Origin: an uncultured Neomegalonema sp.
GTDB taxonomy: Bacteria > Pseudomonadota > Alphaproteobacteria > Rhodobacterales > Rhodobacteraceae
Length of the DNA: 40,245 bases
Reading direction: 5' to 3'
Assembly: GCA_938034615.1 (NCBI GenBank)
Contig: CALHLW010000034.1
Span: 1-40,245, forward strand
Every line of letters begins with the position of its first letter. The stretch's first letter is position 1. Below the pieces are notes generated by a model. That model searched no databases, was not told the DNA's origin, and was given only the letters and a program-made list of their open reading frames with translations. The position numbers were made by a program, and so were the translations under genes. Below, piece by piece: positions 33,753-40,245 of the stretch.

Positions 33753-33781
33753 TCTAAGCGCTGCCACGCATGGAAAGTTCC
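33753..33781 (-). promoter_or_regulatory. Candidate ECF-type promoter of rpoH
   Basis: On the minus strand GGAACTT (33781-33775) is followed after 16 bases by CTTAGA (33758-33753). GGAACTT is the -35 element of sigma-E-type ECF factors. A start near 33746 would leave a leader of about 36 bases before rpoH. The -10 match is approximate. Confidence 0.35.
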
Positions 33782-33860
33782 GTTGACCCTTGAAGTTTTT
33801 CCTTCACGCTCCACCACGGAGCCGTGTCCCATCTCCGTACAGTGGCTCAACGCACTGAAA

Positions 33861-34601
33861 TCAAGCGGGAACCTCTTTTCCCGCATAATCGAAGATTTTC
33901 CCGCCCGCCTCAGGTCCGATCCCGTCGAGCGTTGTCAGCATCCCCGCGACGGATCTTTGCGGCGTGAACAGTTTGCCCTCTGGAACGCCCTGCCGGAACG
34001 GCTCGGACAAGCCCGTTTCCACCGTTCCGGGGTGCAGCCCAATGAACAGGGCATCCTTGTTCACTCGAGCCAACTCGATAGAAAACGTGCGGATCATCAT
34101 GTTCAGTGCAGCCTTCGAGGCACGATAGGAGACCCAGCCCCCAAGCCGGTTATCCGAAATGCTGCCAACCCGCGCGGACAGCGCCGCAAGCGCAGTTTTC
34201 CGGTCTTTGGCCAAGGCGGGCAGCACATGCTTCGCGATCAGGGTCGGGGCGATGGTGTTCACCTTGAGCACCGTGCCCATCGCCTTGGCATCCGCATGAC
34301 GCCACGTCTTCTCGGGCGCGATCCCGTCGCCATGCAGGATGCCCAGCGCGATGATGGCGAGGTGCAGCGGTCCCTCTTCCGTCATCGCCGATACCGCCGC
34401 ATCTAGCGCCTCCTCATCCAGCGGGTCGCAAGAATGAGCACACACTTTATCAGAGGCGAACTCCGGCGACCCCCGCGATACCGCATGGACGCGCTCGACC
34501 CCGTCCTCCGCCGCCAAGGCCTCGACGAAAGCCGCGCCGATGCCGCCGCTCGCACCGAAGACCGCCGCATTCAGGCCCGTTCCGAAACTTTCTAATCCCA
34601 T
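33861..34601 (-). CDS. Short-chain dehydrogenase/reductase
   Basis: A 246-residue SDR oxidoreductase. The NAD(P) motif is GASGGIGAAF (near residue 17), the NTIAP segment is near 114, the serine is in LSARVGSIS (near 142), and the YxxxK pair is in SYRASKAALNMM (near 158). The spacing and the later LHPGTVETGLSEPF resemble the CsgA-like group of SDRs, whose substrates are mostly unknown. It is transcribed toward rpoH and is divergent from the GST gene. No operon partner helps to define its substrate. Confidence 0.88.
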   Translation of the reverse strand: MGLESFGTGLNAAVFGASGGIGAAFVEALAAEDGVERVHAVSRGSPEFASDKVCAHSCDPLDEEALDAAVSAMTEEGPLHLAIIALGILHGDGIAPEKTWRHADAKAMGTVLKVNTIAPTLIAKHVLPALAKDRKTALAALSARVGSISDNRLGGWVSYRASKAALNMMIRTFSIELARVNKDALFIGLHPGTVETGLSEPFRQGVPEGKLFTPQRSVAGMLTTLDGIGPEAGGKIFDYAGKEVPA

Positions 34602-34721
34602 GCACGGCAGGTATGGCGTGCGCGCGCCGCGTCAATGATCGTTCGTGATGACCGACCTCATGAAACATGACTGGTCCCGATGCCCGACATCGTTCACCAT
34701 GACCGGCAAAAGGAGCGTTCC

Positions 34722-35621
34722 ATGGCCTATACCCTCTTTCTCGGCGATGCCGCCTATTCGAGCTGGTCCCTACGCGGCTGGCTGTTTCTCGATGCCTTCG
34801 ATATCCCGTTTCGCCCCGCATGGGTGCCGATGTATACGGATGCCTTCACCGACATGCAGGCGCGCAATGCTCCGGCCCGCACGGTTCCGGCGCTGGAGAT
34901 CGACGGAGAGGGCGCGCTCGTCTGGGAAAGCCTCGCCATCGCGGAAACCCTCGCAGAACGGCATCCCGAGGCAGGCCATTGGCCGCAGGACGTGGCCGCA
35001 CGGGCAGTCGCAAGGTCGCTGGCCGGAGAGATGCACGCCGGATTCCGCGCCCTGCGCGACCGCCCCTCGATGAACCTGCGTCGCATCTATGACGGGTTCG
35101 AGCCAACCGAGGCCGAGAGCGCAGATGCCGCGCGGGTACAGGAACTCTGGTCCTGGGCGTTGGAGAAGTTCGGCGGCCCGTATCTCGGCGGCACGTCCTT
35201 CGGCGCGGTGGACGCCATGTTCGCCCCCGTCGCCACGCGCTTTGTCACTTATGGCTTTGCGCTCGATACACCTGCCGAAGCATATGTGAAAACGATCTAC
35301 GCCCACCCCTCCTTCCGCCGCTGGCACGCCATTGCCGACGCAGACCCGCGTGTCGTCACGCGCTACGATCTCGATCTGCCGAGCCGGGGGCCGAAAGACG
35401 CCCCGCGACCAGCCCCGCTGTCGGCTGAGCGCTACACGGGCGATGCATCCGACGCCATCAACCCCGCCTGCCCCTATTCCGGCAAGCCGGTACAGGCAGA
35501 CAGCCTTGCGCAGATCGATGGCCGGATCATCGGCTTCTGCAATCCTCTCTGCCGCGATAAATCAGTGGTCGATGCCGCCGCATGGCCCGCCTTAATGGCG
35601 CTGTTGGGCGACACGACTTGA
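34722..35621 (+). CDS. Glutathione S-transferase with cysteine-rich YHS-like C-terminal domain
   Basis: The first 210 residues form a glutathione S-transferase: thioredoxin-like start YTLFLGDAAYSSWSLRGWLF, then RTVPALEI and the ESLAIAETLAE glutathione-binding part, followed by an all-helical domain with YLGGTSFGAVDAMFAP. Residues about 245-295 add CPYSGKPV (Cys250) and GFCNPLCRDK (Cys273, Cys277), a pattern like the YHS/TRASH metal-binding fold. Total length is 299, against about 210-230 for simple GSTs. ATG 34722 has AGGAG six bases upstream and is preferred to 34680. The tail may bind metal or sense redox, but this is inference. Confidence 0.85.
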   Translation: MAYTLFLGDAAYSSWSLRGWLFLDAFDIPFRPAWVPMYTDAFTDMQARNAPARTVPALEIDGEGALVWESLAIAETLAERHPEAGHWPQDVAARAVARSLAGEMHAGFRALRDRPSMNLRRIYDGFEPTEAESADAARVQELWSWALEKFGGPYLGGTSFGAVDAMFAPVATRFVTYGFALDTPAEAYVKTIYAHPSFRRWHAIADADPRVVTRYDLDLPSRGPKDAPRPAPLSAERYTGDASDAINPACPYSGKPVQADSLAQIDGRIIGFCNPLCRDKSVVDAAAWPALMALLGDTT

Positions 35622-35675
35622 AACCGCGCGCCGTCGCACGATCTTCTTCGGGAACCTTCCCCGGAGAGATCACCC

Positions 35676-36119
35676 GTGTTCGATAGCCTGACCCGCCTGT
35701 TCCGCAGCGAAGAAACCGCACCGGAGCGCGAAATCGCTGGCTCGCTCGCCCTTGCCGCCCTGCTCGTCGAGGCCGCCCGCCGCGACGACGACTACGCCCC
35801 GGCGGAACGCACCGCGATCCTGCGTATCCTGATGCGCGAGGATGGCGTGGAAGAGAACGATGCCGAGACCTTGCTCCAGCAAGCGGAAAAGGCGCAGGAT
35901 GAAGCAGTGGATGTGTTCCGCTTTACCCATGCCCTGAAGGAAGCGACGCCGTTCGAGGATCGGGTCAGCATCCTCGAAGACCTGTGGGACGTGATCCTCA
36001 CCGATGGCGAGCGCGCCTATGAGGAAGACCATCTGGTGCGCAAAGTCTGCGGCCTGCTCGGCATCCCCGACCGCGATAGCGGGCTGGCTCGGGCGCGCGT
36101 AGAGGCGCGGCAGGGCTGA
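35676..36119 (+). CDS. TerB-like protein
   Basis: This 147-residue acidic, all-helical protein resembles the TerB/DjlA-N fold: LALAALLVEAARRDDDYAPAERTAILRIL near residues 25-53 and LEDLWDVILTDGERAYEEDHLVRKV near 100-124, the two copies of the acidic helical hairpin that can bind metal. TerB names come from tellurite resistance operons, but isolated members have no established role. It starts at a GTG with GGAGAG upstream and lies 54 bases after the GST gene, so it may be cotranscribed. No signal or membrane segment is seen. Confidence 0.8.
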   Translation: MFDSLTRLFRSEETAPEREIAGSLALAALLVEAARRDDDYAPAERTAILRILMREDGVEENDAETLLQQAEKAQDEAVDVFRFTHALKEATPFEDRVSILEDLWDVILTDGERAYEEDHLVRKVCGLLGIPDRDSGLARARVEARQG

Positions 36120-36152
36120 CCCTACCCCGGCGCGATAGAGTTTCGCCTAAGC

Positions 36153-37151
36153 TTAACCGCGCAGCATCCGGGCGACCTCGACCGCATAATAGGTGAGAAT
36201 GCCATCGCATCCTGCACGGCGGAAGGCCATGAGGCTCTCTACGATGGCCTTCTCGCGGTCGATCCAACCGTTTGCCGCCGCCGCCTCGATCATCGCGTAT
36301 TCGCCGCTGACCTGATAGGCGTAGGTCGGCACGCGGAACGTCTGTTTCACTCTCTGGCAGATATCGAGATAGGCCAGCCCCGGCTTGACCATCACCATAT
36401 CCGCGCCTTCGGCCAGATCGAGCGCCACTTCACGCAGTGCCTCGTCGGTGTTTCCGGCATCCATCTGATAGGTTTTCTTGTCGCCCTTCAGGGTCGCATC
36501 CGCGCCCACCGCCTCTCGGAAGGGGCCGTAGAAGGAGGAAGCGTATTTGGCGGCATAGGAGAGGAGCAGCACATCCTGATGCCCTGCCCCCTCCAGCGCA
36601 TCGCGAAGCGCACCGATGCGGCCATCCATCATGTCGGACGGGCCGATGACATTCGCCCCGGCCTCCGCCTGAACAAGCGCCTGCCTGACCAATGCCTCAA
36701 CGCTCTCGTCATTGACGATAATGCCGTCGCGGACGATGCCGTCATGGCCCGTGGCGCTGTAGGGATCGAGGGCGACGTCTTCCATGACACCGATATCCGG
36801 CACCGCCGCCTTGATCGCGCGGGTGGCACGGCATACGAGATTGTCGGGGTTCCAAGCCTCCGCGCAATCCTCCGTGCGCAGCGAGCGGTCGATATTCGGG
36901 AACAGGGCAATGCAGGGGATGCCCAGATCGGCAGCTTCGCGCGCGCGCTCGACCGCGATATCGATGCTGATGCGGTCCACGCCGGGCATCGGGCCGACCG
37001 GCTCGACCCTGCCCTCGCCCTCGACCACGAAGATCGGCCAGATGAAATCGGCGGCGTGGAGGGTCGTTTCGCGCACCAGATCGCGCGACCACGGTGCCTG
37101 CCGCGTCCGGCGCATCCGTGTGCGCGGAAATTCCGGCGATCCAAAATCCAT
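36153..37151 (-). CDS. hemB: Porphobilinogen synthase (delta-aminolevulinate dehydratase)
   Basis: HemB condenses two 5-aminolevulinate molecules to porphobilinogen, shared by heme, chlorophyll and B12 pathways. Both Schiff-base lysines are visible, in LLLSYAAKYASSFYGPF (near residue 203) and MVMVKPGLAYLD (near 256). The catalytic-zinc cysteine cluster is replaced by VALDPYSATGHDG (near 127), so this is the zinc-independent type dependent on magnesium or without catalytic metal. The length of 332 is typical. It supplies the precursor for the B12 genes at the other end of the window. Confidence 0.97.
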   Translation of the reverse strand: MDFGSPEFPRTRMRRTRQAPWSRDLVRETTLHAADFIWPIFVVEGEGRVEPVGPMPGVDRISIDIAVERAREAADLGIPCIALFPNIDRSLRTEDCAEAWNPDNLVCRATRAIKAAVPDIGVMEDVALDPYSATGHDGIVRDGIIVNDESVEALVRQALVQAEAGANVIGPSDMMDGRIGALRDALEGAGHQDVLLLSYAAKYASSFYGPFREAVGADATLKGDKKTYQMDAGNTDEALREVALDLAEGADMVMVKPGLAYLDICQRVKQTFRVPTYAYQVSGEYAMIEAAAANGWIDREKAIVESLMAFRRAGCDGILTYYAVEVARMLRG

Positions 37152-37171
37152 GTGTCGTCCCCTGTTTCAAT

Positions 37172-37202
37172 CCTATCGAGCGTATGTCTTTAAATTTGTC
37201 AA
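37172..37202 (-). promoter_or_regulatory. Candidate hemB promoter
   Basis: A perfect TTGACA (37202-37197) is followed by TCGATA (17-base spacing) or GATAGG (19-base spacing). The leader to the hemB ATG would be only about 15-20 bases and contains GGGGA as the ribosome site. The -10 is weak. Confidence 0.4.
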
Positions 37203-37320
37203 CAATTGCCCCCGACGTCTCTTACCCGCCATTAAGGCTCTGTGGCTAGGTTTCCCCCATACGCGCTGCAATGCCTCTAGCATCCTTCTTGCAGTGTGCG
37301 TCACGAGTTCGGGGAATATC

Positions 37321-37896
37321 ATGCGAAAATCGCTCGCCATTGCTCTTCTGATGCTGCCATCGGCCTGTGCCAGCGTCGGCGACGTCGCACCGATGCAGCC
37401 GCGCCATGCCATTCCCGGCGCGATGAACGCACACGCCGTGCTTCAGGCGCATACCGCTCCCCGCGTAAAGGCCCCGACCCTGCGCGAGATGCTCAAGGGC
37501 GCCACGCAAGGAGGCTCCCAAACGTCCGAAAGCTGGCGCACCCGTGTCGATTACAGCGACCGGATCGACCGCCCGGACCTCGTCGCCCATGTCAGCCGCA
37601 ATGCTGATATCGCACGCCCGGCCTATGCCACGCTGCAACGCAGTTTCGGGACCGGCGAGTTCCGCCCCTATCTCGGCGTTGGCATTGGCGAAACATCTTC
37701 GCGCTTCGATGCGGTCCAGCCCGGACAGGACGAAGGCTACACGGTATCAGGCGTGGTCGGCGGCGATATGCGCTTCACCGATGAGATCGGTGGCTACGTC
37801 CAATACGATTACGCCGTTGCCGATGAGAACCCCGCATTGGTTGACGACCGCGAGTCGCATGGCCTGCGGTTTGGCCTGAGCATTTCGCTGAACTGA
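37321..37896 (+). CDS. Lipoprotein / outer-membrane beta-barrel-like protein
   Basis: From ATG 37321, 191 residues. The N-terminus MRKSLAIALLMLPSACAS is a signal peptide with a possible lipobox (LPSAC, Cys16). The second half (from about 110) has alternating hydrophobic and polar residues, FRPYLGVGIGETSSRF, GYTVSGVVGGDMRF and GLRFGLSISLN, the end of outer-membrane beta-barrel proteins with a hydrophobic C-terminus. Only about half a barrel is present, so it might oligomerise or be a small beta-sandwich. The track ORF from 36784 overlaps hemB and is too long. The function is unknown. Confidence 0.75.
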   Translation: MRKSLAIALLMLPSACASVGDVAPMQPRHAIPGAMNAHAVLQAHTAPRVKAPTLREMLKGATQGGSQTSESWRTRVDYSDRIDRPDLVAHVSRNADIARPAYATLQRSFGTGEFRPYLGVGIGETSSRFDAVQPGQDEGYTVSGVVGGDMRFTDEIGGYVQYDYAVADENPALVDDRESHGLRFGLSISLN

Positions 37897-37927
37897 TTGA
37901 CGCCCGGCTTCCAGGCCCATCGCGCGA

Positions 37928-37950
37928 ACCTCGACAAACGAGGTATTCTT
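37928..37950 (+). terminator. Hairpin terminator after the lipoprotein gene
   Basis: ACCTCG (37928-37933) and CGAGGT (37939-37944) form a six-base stem with loop ACAAA, followed by ATTCTTT. It lies 32 bases after the stop codon. The stem is short but the position and the U-rich tail fit a terminator. Confidence 0.5.
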
Positions 37951-38009
37951 TGCGATTAGCCCTCAAGCCGCTAGATTACCGGTGATCCATTACTTTCACC
38001 GGATTCTTC

Positions 38010-39170
38010 ATGCGCCTTTCCCAATGTCATAATTTCCATGATTTCCGCAGGCTGGCGCAGAAGCGGCTGCCGGGGCCGATCTTCAACTATATCGACGGCG
38101 CGGCGGATGACGAGGGAACCTATCGGCGAAACTCTGCGGCATTCGAGGATGTCGATCTGGTGCCGAACGTACTGGCCGGGGTGGAGGATATCGATCTGTC
38201 CGTCGAGGTGATGGGGCAGAAGCTGGCCCTGCCCTTCTATTGCTCGCCCACGGCACTGCAACGGCTGTTCCATCATGACGGCGAGAATGCAGTCGCGGCG
38301 GCAGCGGCGAAGTTCGGGACGATGTTCGGGGTGTCGTCGCTGGGGACGACCAGCCTCGCCGAAGTGCGGAAGAAATACGACAATCCGCAATGCTACCAGT
38401 TCTACTTCCACAAGGACCGGGGCCTGAACCGCGCGATGATGGAGAGCGCGAAGGAGGCCGGGGTCGAGGTGATGATGCTGACCGTGGACTCGATCACGGG
38501 CGGCAATCGCGAGCGTGATCTGCGCACGGGGTTTTCCATTCCGTTCCGATTGACGCTCGGGGGGATGTTCGAGTTCGCGCGCAAACCCGCATGGGGGATC
38601 AACTACGTCACCCATGAAAAATTCGCCCTGCCGCAACTGGACGACCATGTGGATATGAGTGGGGGTGCCATTTCCATCGGGCGGTATTTCACCGAGATGC
38701 TCGATCCGTCGATGACGTGGGACGACGTGGCGGAGATGGTGGATTTCTGGGGCGGGCAGTATTGCCTCAAGGGGATCATGTCTGCGGCGGATGCCCGGCG
38801 GGCCGTGGATATCGGTTGTACCGGGATCGTCTTGTCGAATCATGGCGGACGGCAGCTCGACGGCTCGCGCTCGGGGTTCGACCAGCTTGGTGAGATCGTG
38901 GATGCGGTGGGCGGCGAGATCGATGTGATGATGGATGGCGGCGTGCAGCGGGGGACGCATGTGCTCAAAGCGCTGTCGATGGGGGCCAAGGCCGTTGGGA
39001 TCGGGCGCGGCTATCTCTATCCGCTGGCCGCCGCCGGGCAACCGGGGGTCGAACGGGCGCTGGGGCTGATGAAGACGGAGCTGGAGCGGGATATGCGGTT
39101 GATGGGATGCCGGTCGGTCGCGGAGTTGTCGCGGGACAATCTGCGGTTCCGGGGCACGATGGCGGGGTAA
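38010..39170 (+). CDS. lldD: FMN-dependent alpha-hydroxy acid dehydrogenase (L-lactate dehydrogenase-like)
   Basis: This family oxidises L-2-hydroxy acids such as lactate through FMN, passing electrons to the respiratory chain or oxygen. Seen: LPGPIFNYIDGAADDEGTYRRN (substrate-binding Tyr, near residue 27), CSPTALQRLFHHDGE (near 79), QFYFHKDR, the active-site LSNHGGRQLDGSRSG (His near 276) and MMDGGVQRGTHVLKAL (FMN phosphate, near 310). The length of 386 matches LldD. The substrate is not fixed; lactate is the usual one, but mandelate or glycolate are possible. It has no operon partner here and converges on the PAS gene. Confidence 0.9.
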   Translation: MRLSQCHNFHDFRRLAQKRLPGPIFNYIDGAADDEGTYRRNSAAFEDVDLVPNVLAGVEDIDLSVEVMGQKLALPFYCSPTALQRLFHHDGENAVAAAAAKFGTMFGVSSLGTTSLAEVRKKYDNPQCYQFYFHKDRGLNRAMMESAKEAGVEVMMLTVDSITGGNRERDLRTGFSIPFRLTLGGMFEFARKPAWGINYVTHEKFALPQLDDHVDMSGGAISIGRYFTEMLDPSMTWDDVAEMVDFWGGQYCLKGIMSAADARRAVDIGCTGIVLSNHGGRQLDGSRSGFDQLGEIVDAVGGEIDVMMDGGVQRGTHVLKALSMGAKAVGIGRGYLYPLAAAGQPGVERALGLMKTELERDMRLMGCRSVAELSRDNLRFRGTMAG

Positions 39171-39180
39171 GGGAACAGGG

Positions 39181-39717
39181 TTATGCCAGAACGACCATCT
39201 GTGCCGCCTTCGGGTGCGGGTGCGCTTGATTGACCGGCACGAGCGGCGGATCGTAGATCGTCTCGCAGGCGACAGTGTCGCGACCGGTTGGGCCGATCCA
39301 TGCGATGAAATGGTCCGTTTTCCCGGATGCCTCGTCCACAAATGGCAGGATCAGCCGTTCGAACCGGGCATATAGTCCTTTGAAAATACCGGCACCGATC
39401 AACGAATAGACGGGACGATGCGTTCTCTCGGCCTCGAAATAGGGTTGCAGAACGACGTCATGGGCATCGACGGGAACTACGTCCTCCAAGTACCCGCTCG
39501 CGTAATAGTTTCCGATGTTTCTGGCGACATTGTTGCCATGCAACTTGATGTAGAGGCGTTTTTCACCCTCATGCAGTTCGAGGATGACGATATCACTCGA
39601 CCACCGGCGCAGAACGGCGGGGTCGAGCGCATCGCCCGACGGTACCGGCTTGTCCCCACAAGCCATTTCCCAGTACGCAAGAAGGCTCCGGGCTTGATCG
39701 GGAAGACTGACGCTCAT
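39181..39717 (-). CDS. PAS_5-type domain protein
   Basis: Most of the protein matches the PAS_5 pattern common in Rhodobacterales and other alphaproteobacteria: LLAYWEMACGDKPVPSGDALDP near the start, LRRWSSDIVILEL, YIKLHGNNVARNIGNYY and RFERLILPFVDE. It is about 178 residues with no output domain, so it may sense a ligand or regulate through a partner. ATG 39717 is preferred by sequence; a GTG three codons earlier (39726, the track start) is possible, and the Shine-Dalgarno does not decide. The function is unknown. It converges on lldD with ten bases between. Confidence 0.75.
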   Translation of the reverse strand: MSVSLPDQARSLLAYWEMACGDKPVPSGDALDPAVLRRWSSDIVILELHEGEKRLYIKLHGNNVARNIGNYYASGYLEDVVPVDAHDVVLQPYFEAERTHRPVYSLIGAGIFKGLYARFERLILPFVDEASGKTDHFIAWIGPTGRDTVACETIYDPPLVPVNQAHPHPKAAQMVVLA

Positions 39718-39804
39718 AAGCCTCACTTCGCAAACAGTCGTTTCATCCTGTTCCCGAAGGTTAGACCATCAAGGTAGGTACTTCGTTAGCATGCCGTATG
39801 AAAT

Positions 39805-40245
39805 CTAAAGCCCGTAGACGTATTCCGGCAGCCACAGCGCGATTTGGGGGAAAATCATGATGAGGGCCAGCGCGACGATCATCACCATCACGAAGGGAAT
39901 GATGGAGATGTAGATGTCCCGCAGGGTCACTTCCGGCGGAGCCATGGCGCGCATGAGGAACAGATTATAGCCGAAAGGCGGGGTCATATACGCGATCTGG
40001 GTCGTGATCGTGTAGAGGACGCCGTACCAGATAAGATCGAATTCCAGCGCCTTGACCAACGGCACGTAGAGCGGCGCGACGATGACCAGCATGGCGGTAT
40101 CGTCGAGGAACGTGCCCATCACGAGGAACGACAACTGCATCAGGATCAGGATTGTCCAGGGGTCAAGGCCGAGCTGATCGGTGAACAGGTTCTCGATGGC
40201 CTTCACGGCCCCCAGCCCGTCGAACACCGCGCCAAAGCCCAGCGC
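39805..40245 (-). CDS. TRAP transporter large permease, C-terminal part (truncated by window edge)
   Basis: The frame is open from the right edge to the stop at 39805, 146 residues of a protein normally near 430. It has three or four membrane helices and the family end pattern FLVMGTFLDDTAMLVIVAPLY, YTITTQIAYMTPPFGYNLF and IPFVMVMIVALALIMIFPQI. It is the DctM-type subunit of a tripartite sodium-driven uptake system for organic acids such as dicarboxylates. The small permease and binding protein are presumably beyond the edge. The substrate cannot be inferred. Confidence 0.92.
   Translation of the reverse strand, partial: ALGFGAVFDGLGAVKAIENLFTDQLGLDPWTILILMQLSFLVMGTFLDDTAMLVIVAPLYVPLVKALEFDLIWYGVLYTITTQIAYMTPPFGYNLFLMRAMAPPEVTLRDIYISIIPFVMVMIVALALIMIFPQIALWLPEYVYGL

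Noticed and set aside
37971-39341. 456-residue minus-strand ORF opposite the lldD-like gene
   Set aside because: It is an antisense shadow with Pro/His/Arg-rich composition and no recognisable domain.

Overview
The window reads as ordinary chromosome of an alphaproteobacterium, most likely in the Rhodobacterales/Rhodobacteraceae. The evidence is high GC, dense short-gapped operons, an RpoH-type sigma factor, a HemB without the zinc cysteines, the LptM-like lipoprotein-lysA-TIGR02302 order and trpB-trpA-accD-folC. The family assignment is inference from gene content; I could not run a search. I see no tRNA, rRNA, CRISPR array, insertion sequence or prophage.

Region 1 (1-7.3 kb, minus strand) is a vitamin B12 locus. 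pqqB, cbiD and cobK come first. A clear cobalamin riboswitch follows, then hupE (probable cobalt importer), bluB (lower ligand synthesis), cobW (metal GTPase), a small secreted cysteine-containing protein of unknown function, and cobN, which runs off the left edge. Together they import cobalt, build the ring, insert cobalt and make the lower ligand, probably under B12 feedback.

Region 2 (7.4-11.9 kb) is a minus-strand cluster of four hydrolases (M20D amidohydrolase, metallophosphoesterase, isochorismatase-fold amidase, DDAH-like amidinohydrolase). It is divergent from an HxlR regulator, with inverted repeats between them, and looks like a small nitrogen-compound catabolic unit. A DUF3228 gene follows the regulator.

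Region 3 (12-20 kb) holds glmU-glmS (UDP-GlcNAc synthesis) with a divergent GalE-like epimerase, then the CCA-adding enzyme, moaA, a small membrane protein and a GFA-fold protein. Region 4 (20-30 kb) holds an LptM-like lipoprotein and lysA, the large Gln/Gly-rich TIGR02302 membrane protein, a secreted DUF3011-like protein, trpB-trpA-accD-folC, and a short leucine-rich-repeat ORF that looks like a remnant.

Region 5 (30-40 kb) holds a PLP-dependent threonine/serine dehydratase, psd-pssA (phosphatidylethanolamine synthesis), rpoH with an ECF-like promoter candidate, an SDR, a glutathione S-transferase with a cysteine-rich YHS-like tail, a TerB-like protein, hemB, a lipoprotein/outer-membrane protein, an FMN-dependent 2-hydroxy-acid dehydrogenase, a PAS_5-type protein and the C-terminal end of a TRAP transporter permease.

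The best candidates for something undescribed are the small secreted CPC protein translationally coupled inside the B12 operon, the HxlR-linked hydrolase cluster, the lone pqqB leading into B12 genes, and the GST with a metal-binding-like tail. No single dramatic new system is evident.
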